A stretch of 40,878 bases of DNA from Planctomycetota bacterium (GCA_030066775.1 JASJAY010000014.1:1-40878), one strand, 5' to 3'; numbered from the stretch's first letter, positions 1 through 8,867 are shown. Notes: generated by a model from the sequence alone, not told the origin. Numbers and translations: made by a program.

Positions 1-2943
1 TCGAGCCTCGACGTGAACGGCAACGGGATCGTGGACGAGGTCGAGATCGACATCGACAACGACAGCGTGCCGGACGGCCGCATCAACGCGGGCTCGGTCT
101 TCGAGGACGCGGACAACGACGGTGCGCGGGACGCCGGCGAGCCGGGCGTCGCCGGCGTGACCGTGACCGCCTACGACGTGGCCGCCAACGTGGTCGGCAC
201 CGACGTCACGGACGCGAACGGGGACTGGCGCATCGACGACGTGGCAACGCTCACCGGCGTGCGCTTCGCCTTCTCGGGCTGGGCCTCGTGGATGGTGCCC
301 GCCTTCGCCGGTACCGACAACGGCACCGCCCACCAGCTCGTCGTGGGCAGCGCGCTCGGCACCGACTTCGGCCTGAAGGCACGCAACCTCTACAACTTCG
401 ACAACCCGGCCACGCCCCCGCGGCTCGCGACCGCCTGCTTCGTGACGGGACAGTCGGCCGGCCAGGCGGCGACGGGCATCGTCTCGATCCGCTATGACCG
501 CACGGGCGGCAAGCAGCACGACGCGTCCATCGCCGAGGTCGGGACGGTGTGGGGCGAGGCCTACGAGCCCGTCACCCAGCGGCTCTTCACGGCCGCGTTC
601 CTGAAGCGGCACTCGGGCCTCGGCGCACTCGGCATGGGCGGCGTCTACGTCGTCGATTACGCGAGCCCGACGCGCGGCGTCTCCCAGTCCTTCGACCTGC
701 AGGGGGTGGTGCCGAGCAACGGCGGCGCCGCCATCGATCTCGGCACGGTGACGCGCACCGGGGGCCCCGACTACGAGATCCCCGCGACGCCCGGCATCAA
801 CACCGACCTCGACGCGTTCGGCAAGGTCGGGCGCCGCGGCTTCGGCGACATCGACCTCAGCGAGGACGCGCAGTCGCTCTGGCTCGTGAACACGCACCAG
901 CGCGCGCTCGTGCGCATCGACATCTCGGACCCCGCCGTACTTCCTCCCGCGGCGACGGTCGAGCAGCACCTGCTCGACGCGCTGCCGGGCGTGCCGGCCG
1001 CGCCGGGTGGCGTGCTGCGCCCCTGGGGCCTCGCGTTCCACCGGGGCGTCGGCTACCTCGGCGTCGTGGCGAGCGCCGAGACGAGCCAGTCCGCAGCCGA
1101 CCTGGCCGGCTACGTGCTCTCCTTCGATCCCGAGAACGTCGCCGCGGGCTTCCAGACCGAGCTCACGATCGCGCTCGACTACAACCGCGAGCGGACCTGG
1201 CCCGGCACCTTCCTGACCTGGCGTCCCTGGGCCCGCACCTGGGCCGACGTCACGCCCTCGAACGCGGGCAACCGCGTCATCGGCGTCTGGCCGCAGCCCG
1301 CGATCAGCGACATCGCCTTCGCCGACGACGGCGCGATGATCCTGGACCTGATGGACATCTCCGGCCACCAGCTCGGCCACCGCCAGTACCAGCCGGTCAG
1401 CGGCGCCGCGCTGCTGAACCTGGCCGAGTCGGTCACCGGCGGCGACATCCTCCGCGTCTGCCGCATCAACGGCGCGTGGGTGATGGAAGGGGACCCCGCC
1501 TGCCCGACGAACGACCCCGGGACGGGTGGCGCCTGGCTGCGCTCCGACGACGGGCCGGGCAACAACGGCGAGTTCTTCTGGCAGGACAACTTCCGCGGCA
1601 CGCACGGCGAGCTGGTCACCGGCGGTCTGGCGATCTGGCCCGGCCGCGGCGAGGTCGTCACGACGATCTTCGACCCGTTCGACATCTGGAGCCAGGGGAT
1701 GGAGTGGATGAGCACCTCCACCGGGCTCGACACCGGCCGCTACGAGATCGTCCCGCGCGACGGTTCACAGACGTACTTCGGCAAGGGCAACGGCCTGGGC
1801 GACCTGGAGCTGATCATCGAGCCCGCGCCGGTCGAGATCGGCAACCTGGTCTTCGCCGACCACAACCGCAACGGCATCCAGGACCAGGGCGACGAGCCCC
1901 TGCCCGGCGTCACGGTGCGGCTGTGGCGCGGCGGGGCCGAGATCGCCACGACGGTCACGGACGCCGACGGCAAGTACGTGTTCAACAACACGAACGTGCC
2001 GGGCGGGCTCGAGGCGTCGTCGACGGCCTACGAGATCCGGATCGATCTGACGGACGCCGGCCTGCTCGGCGGTGCGCCGACCGTCCACGACCAGGGCGCC
2101 GACGACTGCGCCGACTCGGACGGCGATCCGACGACCAACCCCGGCTACGTGACGCTGCCCGTCACGACCCCCGGTCCCGGGGAGGCGCTGCACTGCTACG
2201 ACGCGGGCTTCGTCGTGCGCACGGGCCTCAGTGGCGTCGTCTTCATCGACAGCGACTGCGACGGCGTGCACGAGCCCGAGGTGGGGGAGTCCCCGCGCGC
2301 GGGCGTGACGGTCATCCTCTGCGATGCGCTGGGCGCCGAGATCCGCCGCACGACGACGGACGCCAACGGCGCGTACGCCTTCGAGGTCCAGAGCGGCGAC
2401 TACCGCGTGAAGATCCCCGCGACCGAGCAGGATCCCGGCGAGGCGCTCGACGGCTTCACGCCGGCGGGCGGTGTGACCGAGATGCCGGTCACCATGTCCG
2501 GCCAGGACGTAACGGGCATCTCGTTCGGCTACTGCGCTTCGGCCTCCAACATCCGCCTGCACTTCTGCGGCTGGTGGGTCGACAACCAGGACCGCTGGGT
2601 CCTCGACAGCATCCCCGTGGGTGACGAGGTCCTCACGCGCCAGGAGGCGATCGACCTGCTCGACAACGGCAATCGCTTGCTCGACGCCGGGCACTCCCAG
2701 GCAGTGGGCAACGTCGCCGGCTCGATCGACATGAGCTATGCCCTCGCTTGGGCGCTGATCGGCGCGAAGCTCAACGTGGCGGCCGGCAACGACTCGACGC
2801 CGGTCGAGGACGCCATCCGCGCGGCGGACCAGTGGTTCCGCGACGTGGGCGGCATCAGCGTCGGCATCACGCGCGCCCACCCGCGCTACGCCGAGGGCCA
2901 CGCCCTCTTCAAGCTGCTCGACGGCTGGAACGCCGGCGGCTAG
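1..2943 (+). CDS. Large SdrD B-like repeat surface protein, 5' end cut by window edge
   Basis: The frame is open from base 1, so the GTG at 13 is probably internal and the true start lies outside the window. Three SdrD B-like (Cna B-type) beta domains are visible, at about residues 28-110, 613-720 and 741-840 counted from the edge. Each has a calcium-loop-like opening such as DADNDGARDAGEPGV, DHNRNGIQDQGDEPLPGV or DSDCDGVHEPEVGES, followed by TDANG-type turns. Between the first and second lies a region of about 480 residues with propeller-like phrases (GFGDIDLSEDAQSLWLVN). The last 135 residues are a distinct C-terminal domain with no sorting motif or membrane segment that I recognise. Such proteins are usually secreted or surface-attached structural proteins. 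The stop is 28 bases before the transporter ATG. The specific role is unknown. Confidence 0.85.
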   Translation, partial: SSLDVNGNGIVDEVEIDIDNDSVPDGRINAGSVFEDADNDGARDAGEPGVAGVTVTAYDVAANVVGTDVTDANGDWRIDDVATLTGVRFAFSGWASWMVPAFAGTDNGTAHQLVVGSALGTDFGLKARNLYNFDNPATPPRLATACFVTGQSAGQAATGIVSIRYDRTGGKQHDASIAEVGTVWGEAYEPVTQRLFTAAFLKRHSGLGALGMGGVYVVDYASPTRGVSQSFDLQGVVPSNGGAAIDLGTVTRTGGPDYEIPATPGINTDLDAFGKVGRRGFGDIDLSEDAQSLWLVNTHQRALVRIDISDPAVLPPAATVEQHLLDALPGVPAAPGGVLRPWGLAFHRGVGYLGVVASAETSQSAADLAGYVLSFDPENVAAGFQTELTIALDYNRERTWPGTFLTWRPWARTWADVTPSNAGNRVIGVWPQPAISDIAFADDGAMILDLMDISGHQLGHRQYQPVSGAALLNLAESVTGGDILRVCRINGAWVMEGDPACPTNDPGTGGAWLRSDDGPGNNGEFFWQDNFRGTHGELVTGGLAIWPGRGEVVTTIFDPFDIWSQGMEWMSTSTGLDTGRYEIVPRDGSQTYFGKGNGLGDLELIIEPAPVEIGNLVFADHNRNGIQDQGDEPLPGVTVRLWRGGAEIATTVTDADGKYVFNNTNVPGGLEASSTAYEIRIDLTDAGLLGGAPTVHDQGADDCADSDGDPTTNPGYVTLPVTTPGPGEALHCYDAGFVVRTGLSGVVFIDSDCDGVHEPEVGESPRAGVTVILCDALGAEIRRTTTDANGAYAFEVQSGDYRVKIPATEQDPGEALDGFTPAGGVTEMPVTMSGQDVTGISFGYCASASNIRLHFCGWWVDNQDRWVLDSIPVGDEVLTRQEAIDLLDNGNRLLDAGHSQAVGNVAGSIDMSYALAWALIGAKLNVAAGNDSTPVEDAIRAADQWFRDVGGISVGITRAHPRYAEGHALFKLLDGWNAGG

Positions 2944-2958
2944 TCGGTCCCCCCCTCG

Positions 2959-2964
2959 TACGCT
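2959..2964 (+). promoter_or_regulatory. Candidate -10 element TACGCT, EamA transporter gene
   Basis: TACGCT sits 7 bases before the ATG at 2972 and no Shine-Dalgarno sequence is seen. This spacing would give a leaderless mRNA. No clear -35 box is visible. The hexamer lies inside the inverted repeat 2961-2984. Confidence 0.35.
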
Positions 2965-2984
2965 TCGCTCCATGGAGCGGAGCG
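2961..2984. repeat. Near-perfect palindrome centred on the EamA start codon
   Basis: The 10-base arms CGCTTCGCTC and GAGCGGAGCG pair throughout (one G-T wobble) around a CATG centre holding the ATG at 2972. As RNA this would place the start codon in a tetraloop. As DNA it could be an operator overlapping the -10 element. Confidence 0.4.
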
Positions 2985-3877
2985 CGACAAAGGGGGTCCT
3001 GCTGGCCGGCGTTGCGGCCCTCGTGTGGGGCACGGTGCCGATCGGGGGTGTGATCGCCCTGCCCGGCATGAGCGCGCCGGTCCTGTCGGCGCTGCGCCTG
3101 ACCGTCGCGGGTCTGTTCCTGATGCTCGTGCTGGCGAGCCGCAAGGGGCGCGCGCTCTTTCAGCGCCCGCCGCGACTGATCTATCTCGCGGCGCTCGGCC
3201 TCGGCGGCAACTACGTGCTCTACATGTGGGGGGTGGAGCGCACGGGCGCAGGGACGAGCCAGGTGCTGATCCAGACCGCGCCGCTGTTCCTGATCCTCCT
3301 GAGCCTTGTCGTGTTGGGGGAGCGCATGTCACGGCGCCAGGCGCTGGGCACGCTGATCGCGTTCGTCGGCGTGACGCTCGTTTCCTGGCGGGAGGCGTCC
3401 GGCGAGCCGCGGACTGCGTTCGGCGTGCTGCTCGTCCTCTTGGCCGCCCTGACGTGGGCGGTGTACGCCGTCGCCCACAAGCGGCTCGGGCGCGAGCACG
3501 ACGCGGGCGCCACGATGATGTGGATCTTCCTGCTCTCGGCGCTCGTGGCGCTACCGGGCGCAGCGCTCGAGTCGTGGCGCACGCCCGACGGGGTGCAGTG
3601 GCTCGCGATTCTCTATCTCTGCATGAACACCGTCGTCGCGTACTGGTCGTTCGCCGAGAGCCTGCGCCACATCGAGGCCAGCACGGCGGCGGTGATCGCC
3701 ACGCTCGGGCCCGTGGTCACGCTCGGCGTGCTCGCGATCACCAACCGCATGGACCAGGACCGCGTGCCCTTCGAGACGCTCTCGGCGCTCAAGCTCGGGG
3801 GCGCGGCGCTCGTGCTCACGGGCGTCGTGCTCGCCGTCACCGCGCGGCGCGCCCCTCGCGCCGAACCCCAGCGGTAG
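2972..3877 (+). CDS. EamA/DMT-family inner-membrane transporter
   Basis: The 301-residue protein has the length and hydrophobic pattern of the drug/metabolite transporter superfamily: about ten membrane helices in two repeated EamA halves (about residues 6-137 and 150-290). Family signs include the N-terminal LVWGTVPIGG segment, the RLTVAGLFL segment after helix 2, and LGERMSRRQALGTLIAFVGV at the end of the first half. Such proteins export or exchange small metabolites across the inner membrane; the substrate cannot be read from the sequence. The ATG at 2972 has no Shine-Dalgarno but has a TACGCT hexamer 7 bases upstream. It lies in the centre of a palindrome. It is preceded by the surface protein gene and followed by the DUF3179 lipoprotein gene, both on the same strand. 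Confidence 0.88.
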   Translation: MERSATKGVLLAGVAALVWGTVPIGGVIALPGMSAPVLSALRLTVAGLFLMLVLASRKGRALFQRPPRLIYLAALGLGGNYVLYMWGVERTGAGTSQVLIQTAPLFLILLSLVVLGERMSRRQALGTLIAFVGVTLVSWREASGEPRTAFGVLLVLLAALTWAVYAVAHKRLGREHDAGATMMWIFLLSALVALPGAALESWRTPDGVQWLAILYLCMNTVVAYWSFAESLRHIEASTAAVIATLGPVVTLGVLAITNRMDQDRVPFETLSALKLGGAALVLTGVVLAVTARRAPRAEPQR

Positions 3878-3890
3878 CCCCGAGTGGGCC

Positions 3891-3896
3891 TATGCT
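3891..3896 (+). promoter_or_regulatory. Candidate -10 element TATGCT, DUF3179 gene
   Basis: TATGCT is followed 33 bases later by the GTG start at 3930, leaving room for a short leader with the purine-rich GAGGTGAGGAG ribosome site. It starts 13 bases after the EamA stop. No clear -35 box is visible. Confidence 0.35.
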
Positions 3897-3911
3897 GCGG
3901 GGACAGGACAC

Positions 3912-3922
3912 GAGGTGAGGAG
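3912..3922 (+). promoter_or_regulatory. Ribosome binding site deciding the DUF3179 start
   Basis: GAGGTGAGGAG lies 7 bases before the GTG at 3930. It overlaps an upstream in-frame GTG at 3915, which is therefore unlikely to be the start. Confidence 0.5.
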
Positions 3923-3929
3923 TCGATCG

Positions 3930-4985
3930 GTGCAGCGCTGGATCCTGGGTCTTCTGATCGTCGGCTCGCTCGTCGTCGGTTGCGGTGAGCCCAAGCCGAC
4001 GCCGACCCGCACCGAAGAGCCGTCGTCGACACCCGAGCCGAAGAGCGAGACCGACCCGGGCGCTTCCGCGTTCCGGCTCGCCGAGGATCCGGACGCGGTG
4101 CGCCATACGCTCCGGCGGCCGCTCTTCCGCAAGGGCATCCCGCGCCCGGATCCGCGCGACGCGATTCCTGCGATCCTCGAACCGAAGTTCATCGCGGCGA
4201 AGGACTTCCAACCCGGCGGCGAGGACCCGCGCGTCATCGTGGTGGAGATCGGCGAGGCGATCCACGCGTACCCGATCTACATCCTCGACCTGCACGAGCT
4301 CGTCAATGACGTCGTGGGCGGCGAGCCGGTGCTGGTCAGCTGGTGTCCCCTGTGCGGCTCCTCGGTCGTGTACTCCCGCAAGGTCGGGGACGACACGCTC
4401 ACGTTCGGCGTGTCCGGCTATCTCTACAAGTCCGATGTGCTCATGTACGACCACCAGTCGGAGACGTTCTGGAGCCAGCTCCAGCTCGAGGCCGTCGCCG
4501 GCCCGCGGACGGGCGACCGGCTCACGGTGCTTCCGAGCCGCATGCTGCGCTTCGACGTGCTGAAGAAGCGCCATCCGGAAGCGTCGGTGCTCATGGAGGA
4601 CCCGGAGATGTGGAGCAAGGGCTCCTACGCGCGGTCCCCGTATCCGGGTTACGTCGAGTCCGAGCGCATCTGGTTCCCGGTCGGCAAGAAGAGCAAGCTG
4701 CTGCATCCGAAGGCCGAGGTGATCGGCGTGATCCGCAAAGGCGGCATGCGCGCCTACGCCCTGGAGGGCCTTCGCCAGCTCTCGAAGCCGCTCACGGACA
4801 CGATCGGCGACGAGACCCTGACGGTGACGTACGACGCGGAGGCCGACGAGGTCCGGATCCGAGACGCCAAGGGCGTAGAGGTGATCCACTACCGCCTCTT
4901 CTGGTTCGCCTGGTACGCGTTCTACAAGAACACGGATCTCTGGCGCGGTGCGGGCCAGCGCATCGTCAAGCCGGCGGCGAAGTAG
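3930..4985 (+). CDS. DUF3179 domain lipoprotein
   Basis: From the GTG at 3930 this is a 351-residue protein with a short hydrophobic signal ending in a lipobox (V-V-G-C, Cys18), then a low-complexity Pro/Thr/Glu linker. The rest matches the DUF3179 family: HAYPIYILDLHELVND followed by a WCPLCGSS motif with two conserved cysteines, and FWSQLQ further on. The family's biochemical function is not known to me; the CPLC pair suggests metal or redox chemistry but this is inference. The protein should be anchored to a membrane facing the periplasm. The next gene starts 15 bases after the stop, so co-transcription is likely. Confidence 0.85.
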   Translation: MQRWILGLLIVGSLVVGCGEPKPTPTRTEEPSSTPEPKSETDPGASAFRLAEDPDAVRHTLRRPLFRKGIPRPDPRDAIPAILEPKFIAAKDFQPGGEDPRVIVVEIGEAIHAYPIYILDLHELVNDVVGGEPVLVSWCPLCGSSVVYSRKVGDDTLTFGVSGYLYKSDVLMYDHQSETFWSQLQLEAVAGPRTGDRLTVLPSRMLRFDVLKKRHPEASVLMEDPEMWSKGSYARSPYPGYVESERIWFPVGKKSKLLHPKAEVIGVIRKGGMRAYALEGLRQLSKPLTDTIGDETLTVTYDAEADEVRIRDAKGVEVIHYRLFWFAWYAFYKNTDLWRGAGQRIVKPAAK

Positions 4986-5000
4986 GGCGCTGGGGACGTC

Positions 5001-5717
5001 ATGAGCGTGGGCTACCAAGAGCTGGACGTGCGCGAGACCGCGCTGGGCACGCTCATCCTGCGCCGGCGTCGCGTGCCGGGGCTCGGCGACACCGACGTGT
5101 ACGAGATCAAGCTGAACGACGACCTGCTCATGTCGAGCTGGCTCAACGAGTCGGAGCTCCAGCTCTCGCATCTCGCGATCGCCACCCTCGGTGACGGCCC
5201 GCACGAGGTGCTGGTGGGTGGTCTGGGGCTCGGGTACACGGCCTTCGCGGCCCTCACCTACGAGCAGGTCCGGCGCGTGACCGTCGTCGAGTTCCTGCCC
5301 GAGGTGATCGAGTGGCATGCCACGTCGAAGGTGCCCCTGGGTGCGCAGCTCACGACCGATCCGCGCTGCCGCATCGTCTGCGGCGACTTCTTCGAGAACG
5401 TGAGCGGGACCGGGCCGGCGCTGGTCGAGCCGCCCCCGGGGGGCTACGGCGCGATCCTCGTCGACATCGACCACGCGCCGGATCAATGGCTCGCCCGGGA
5501 GCACGCGCGCTTCTACGGCGGTGCGCCGCTCGAGCACGTCGCCTCGCTGCTCGCGCCCGGGGGCGTGTTCGCCCTGTGGTCCGCCGGACGGGAGAACGAA
5601 GGCTTCACGTCGCTCCTGGGGGGCGTGTTCGCGAAGGTCGAGACCCACGCGATCGAGGTCTACAACCCGATGATCGACGCGGACCAGGTCGACACGATCT
5701 ACGTGGCGCGCGAGTAG
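5001..5717 (+). CDS. Spermidine-synthase-like (PABS fold) protein
   Basis: A 238-residue cytoplasmic protein with the Rossmann core of the spermidine synthase/methyltransferase group: glycine-rich loop VGGLGLGYTAFAAL (about residues 72-85), an acidic end of strand 2 (VTVVEFLPEVIEWH), then CGDFF and an ILVDIDHAPDQW segment where PABS enzymes have their catalytic acid region. The N-terminal beta part (YEIKLNDDLLMSS) also resembles this family. No polyamine gene (speA, speD, speE partner) is nearby, so the substrate is unclear; many such orphan proteins are methyltransferases or aminopropyltransferases of unknown specificity. The ATG has GGGGA just upstream. Confidence 0.75.
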   Translation: MSVGYQELDVRETALGTLILRRRRVPGLGDTDVYEIKLNDDLLMSSWLNESELQLSHLAIATLGDGPHEVLVGGLGLGYTAFAALTYEQVRRVTVVEFLPEVIEWHATSKVPLGAQLTTDPRCRIVCGDFFENVSGTGPALVEPPPGGYGAILVDIDHAPDQWLAREHARFYGGAPLEHVASLLAPGGVFALWSAGRENEGFTSLLGGVFAKVETHAIEVYNPMIDADQVDTIYVARE

Positions 5718-5720
5718 CCT
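5715..5720 (+). promoter_or_regulatory. Candidate -10 element TAGCCT, M60-type peptidase gene
   Basis: TAGCCT includes the stop codon of the upstream gene and sits 9 bases before the ATG at 5730. The short gap also allows simple read-through from upstream, so this call is weak. Confidence 0.22.
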
Positions 5721-5729
5721 GGGCCCTCG

Positions 5730-7976
5730 ATGCGCCTTCGTACGACCGCCTTGCTGCTCCTGCTCTTGCTGGCCGCGCCGGATGTCCGCGGCGCGCCGGA
5801 CGGAGACGCGCAGCAGGCCCTGCTCGAGGGGGTCACCACCATCGCCGTGCCGGGGGTTCCCGGCCCGCTCTGTCTCGTCTCGCCGGAGGCGCAGGCGATC
5901 GTCACCGCCGGCGACGATCGTGAGCCCGTGGTGGGGGTGGCCTCGTTCGGACGCGGACGCATCGTCGCCTTCGGCCACGGGGGGTACTTCTCCAAGGGCA
6001 CGCTCGCCGTCGCGGATACGACCCGCCTGCTTCAGAATGCCGTGGTCTGGGCCCGAGGTCGCCGGAACGGCGACGTCCTCGTCGTGCGCGCCGCGGGCCT
6101 GGCCGCCGCGCTCGATACGGAGGCGGTGACGGTTCGCCAAGCCGCGGACCTCGCGTCGAACGCCAAGGACCTCCGCGGCGTGGCCGTGCTGTGCGTCGAC
6201 GTCGGCCGCATCCGCGGTGACGCTGCGCGCAAAGCGGTGCGCCGCTTCGTGAAGCAGGGGGGCGGGCTCGTGACCGCGAGCCTCGGGTGGGGCTGGTTGC
6301 AGCTGAACCCCGGCAAGGACCTCGCCACGGAGCACCCCGGCAACACCCTCCTGGCCGAAGCCGGCGTGCTCTGGGGCGACGGAACCCTCCGCGCCTCCAA
6401 CAAGCGGTATGCGGCGGACGGCAAGCGGCTGGCTCTGGCGAACGCCAGCGACGCGCTCACGCTGCTCGAGGCCCAGGCCGTGGGCGAGGCGCAGGCCAGC
6501 AAAGCAGCCCTCCGGCAGGCGTCGGCGGTCGTGCTCCGGGCCGCGGCCACGCTGCCTGAGAACGACAAGCTGCTCATGCCGCGGCTCGTGCGGTTGCTGC
6601 GCGACAAGCGCGGCGCCATCGTGCCGACGGCCGCCACACCGCTGCCGGTCACGCGCGCACTCGACCGTGTGCTGCTCGGGCTCGAGGTGCGGCGGATCGA
6701 GGCGATCCCGGCAAGAGAGGTGAAGGCGCATCCCGCGGCGGCTGCGTTCCCCGGGGACGTACCGAAGGGCGCGCGCACCGAGCGCCGGACCGTCGTGCTC
6801 GAGACGTCGCGGGCAGGCCATCCGCGTGAGGGCATCTACGCCGCGGCGGGCAAGCCGGTCTGGCACTCCACCGGACTCTACGCCGCGCCCGGCGCGCGCA
6901 TCCGCGTGACCGTTCCGGGGGCCCATGTCGAGGACGGCTTGGGCGTGCGCATCGGCAGCCACACCGACAAGACCTGGCACAAGCCGAGCTGGTCCCGGGC
7001 GCCGTCGATCTCGCGCTGGTTCCCGATTCAAGAGACTTCGACGACGGCGGCCAATGCGTTCGGGGGGCTGATCTACATCACGGCGCCCAAGGCGCTGCGT
7101 GCGGGCGACATCGAGGTCGGGGTCGAGGGCGGGGTGCCCGCGCCGCGCTTCGTGCTCGGCGAGACGACCCCGCAGGCGTGGCGCGAGACGATCCGCGCCT
7201 ACCCGGGGCCGTGGGCGGAGCTCGAGACGAAGAAGGTCATCCTCACGCTGCCGGCCGCCAACGTACGCACGCTCGACGATCCCGAACCGGTGCTTCGGTT
7301 CTGGGACCGCATCCAGGACGCGTGTGCGGATCTCGCCGCGCGACCGCGCGAACGGCACGCACCGGAGCGCGTCTGCGCCGACGTGCAGATCAGCAACGGA
7401 TACATGCACTCCGGCTACCCGTTCATGACGCATCTCGACGCGGCGGGCTGGATGGCCGACAAGGCGAAGCTCGCGAAGGGCAGCTGGGGCCTCTTCCACG
7501 AGATGGGGCACAACCACCAGTCGCGCCACTGGACCTTCGACGGCACGACCGAGGTGACGGTCAACCTCTTCAGCCTCTACATCCTCGACCAGGTCTGCGG
7601 CATCCCGCCCGACAAGGGGCGCAAGAACGTGCCCGTCTCCGCCAAGAAGCTCGCCGCGTATCGCGCCTCCGGGCCCGACTTCCAGCAGTGGAAGCGAGAC
7701 CCGTGGCTGGCGCTGACCACCTACTGGCAGCTGCAGCAAGCGTTCGGATGGCAGTCCTTCATCGACGTCTTCGCGGCGTACCGCACGCTGCCCAAGCACG
7801 AGCTGCCCAAGACCGACCAGGACAAGCGCGACCAGTTCCTCGTGCGCTACTCGAAGCGCGTCGGCAAGAACCTCGGCCCCTTCTTCGAAGCGTGGGGGAT
7901 CCCCACGACCGAAGCGGCCCGGGCGGCGGTCGCGTCCTTGCCGCCCTGGATGCCGGAGGCGATGCGCGGCGAGTGA
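5730..7976 (+). CDS. Secreted M60/TCAF-type (enhancin-like) metallopeptidase
   Basis: The 748-residue protein begins with a clear Sec signal peptide (a run of seven leucines, then AAPDVRGA). The first half resembles the N-terminal part of TRPM8-associated-factor-type proteins (REPVVGVASFGRGRIVAFGHGG). The second half holds a peptidase M60-like domain with zinc motif HEMGH at residues 590-594 and a downstream glutamate at 608 (TTEVTVNLF), the gluzincin arrangement expected for M60. In characterised bacteria M60 enzymes cut O-glycosylated mucin-type proteins outside the cell; the target here is unknown. The start is 12 bases after the previous stop. The catalytic residues are intact, so an active enzyme is likely. 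Confidence 0.82.
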   Translation: MRLRTTALLLLLLLAAPDVRGAPDGDAQQALLEGVTTIAVPGVPGPLCLVSPEAQAIVTAGDDREPVVGVASFGRGRIVAFGHGGYFSKGTLAVADTTRLLQNAVVWARGRRNGDVLVVRAAGLAAALDTEAVTVRQAADLASNAKDLRGVAVLCVDVGRIRGDAARKAVRRFVKQGGGLVTASLGWGWLQLNPGKDLATEHPGNTLLAEAGVLWGDGTLRASNKRYAADGKRLALANASDALTLLEAQAVGEAQASKAALRQASAVVLRAAATLPENDKLLMPRLVRLLRDKRGAIVPTAATPLPVTRALDRVLLGLEVRRIEAIPAREVKAHPAAAAFPGDVPKGARTERRTVVLETSRAGHPREGIYAAAGKPVWHSTGLYAAPGARIRVTVPGAHVEDGLGVRIGSHTDKTWHKPSWSRAPSISRWFPIQETSTTAANAFGGLIYITAPKALRAGDIEVGVEGGVPAPRFVLGETTPQAWRETIRAYPGPWAELETKKVILTLPAANVRTLDDPEPVLRFWDRIQDACADLAARPRERHAPERVCADVQISNGYMHSGYPFMTHLDAAGWMADKAKLAKGSWGLFHEMGHNHQSRHWTFDGTTEVTVNLFSLYILDQVCGIPPDKGRKNVPVSAKKLAAYRASGPDFQQWKRDPWLALTTYWQLQQAFGWQSFIDVFAAYRTLPKHELPKTDQDKRDQFLVRYSKRVGKNLGPFFEAWGIPTTEAARAAVASLPPWMPEAMRGE

Positions 7977-7985
7977 GTCGGCGCT

Positions 7986-8855
7986 TCACTGCGCCAGGCG
8001 CTCGAGCCGTTCCCTCAGCTCGGTGCTGCGCGCTTCGTACACGGCGTCGTCGCTGAGCCAGGCGCGTGACGCGGCGGCGCGCTTCAGCGCACGCACGGCA
8101 CCCTGCAGTACCCCGCGGCGCCGGCGTGCCCTGTCCAGCCGACGCAGCGGGCGCGGCACGAAGCGGCGCTTGGGCACGTCCACGACGCCGTCGTGCGCTC
8201 GCAGCTCGGGGAGCGGTACGGGTTCGTAGGCCAGCTCAAGGGACGCTGTCCAGTCGCGCCACTTGAACGGATGCACAGTGGGGTACGCGCGGACGGGCAC
8301 CCACGGGATGCGCAGGGTGTCCGCCACGACCGCGGCGTGCATCGCCTCGGCAAGCACGAGCGCCGCGCTCTGCAGCACAGCGAGCACGTCGTCTACGGAA
8401 CGCCGGGGATCCACGTACGTGATTCCGGCGTCTTCACACAGGGGCGCCCAGTCGAAGTGCTCCGTGCTGGTCAGGTGCGGCATGAACACGGTACGCGTGG
8501 CGGGTGCGGGTTCGGGGAGCTCGACGAAGCGCAGCAGGGTGGCGCCGTCGGTGACGGCTGCGTCGGCGGAGAGGCCGAGCGCCTCGGCCGTGAGCGGTCC
8601 GCGGACGCACACGACGTCCCACGTTTCGTCGAGGGTGGGGCGCGGGCCGTAGCTGTCGTGTTCATCGACGACGTAGCCGCTGCTGAAGACGACCTTGCGG
8701 CTGGCTGCGGGGTAGCAGTGCCCGAGGATCGTGCCGATGCCGAGGAAGCGCGTATCGCTCTCCTTGTCGAAGCGACCCGGCAGAAGGCGCGGGAAGAGCC
8801 ATGGGTTCAGCGCGTCCCCGAAGTTCGGCTGGTCGTCCCAGTAGCACAGGCGCAT
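7986..8855 (-). CDS. Polysaccharide pyruvyl transferase family protein
   Basis: A 289-residue protein with the family's N-terminal signature (YWDDQPNFGDALNPWL), the RGPLTAEALG segment that normally follows the central strand, and a C-terminal nucleotide-sugar-like half with LAEAMHAAVVADTLRIPWV. This family (PF04230) transfers pyruvate to sugars of exopolysaccharide or secondary cell-wall polymers and acts in the cytoplasm. The C-terminal 60 residues are Arg-rich and less conserved. It is convergent with the M60 gene (10-base gap) and divergent from the HNH-RuvB gene. The ATG lacks a Shine-Dalgarno and has TAGGCT 6 bases upstream. No other polysaccharide genes surround it. Confidence 0.85.
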   Translation of the reverse strand: MRLCYWDDQPNFGDALNPWLFPRLLPGRFDKESDTRFLGIGTILGHCYPAASRKVVFSSGYVVDEHDSYGPRPTLDETWDVVCVRGPLTAEALGLSADAAVTDGATLLRFVELPEPAPATRTVFMPHLTSTEHFDWAPLCEDAGITYVDPRRSVDDVLAVLQSAALVLAEAMHAAVVADTLRIPWVPVRAYPTVHPFKWRDWTASLELAYEPVPLPELRAHDGVVDVPKRRFVPRPLRRLDRARRRRGVLQGAVRALKRAAASRAWLSDDAVYEARSTELRERLERLAQ

Positions 8856-8861
8856 CGCCCG

Positions 8862-8867
8862 AGCCTA
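8862..8867 (-). promoter_or_regulatory. Candidate -10 element TAGGCT, pyruvyl transferase gene
   Basis: On the minus strand TAGGCT is followed by 6 bases and then the ATG at 8855, with no ribosome site between: a leaderless-type arrangement. Confidence 0.4.

Noticed and set aside
3837..7799. Very long open frame on the minus strand (1320 codons)
   Set aside because: It lies opposite three well-supported plus-strand genes, has the biased Arg/His/Ala-rich make-up of an antisense GC-rich frame and no family motif.
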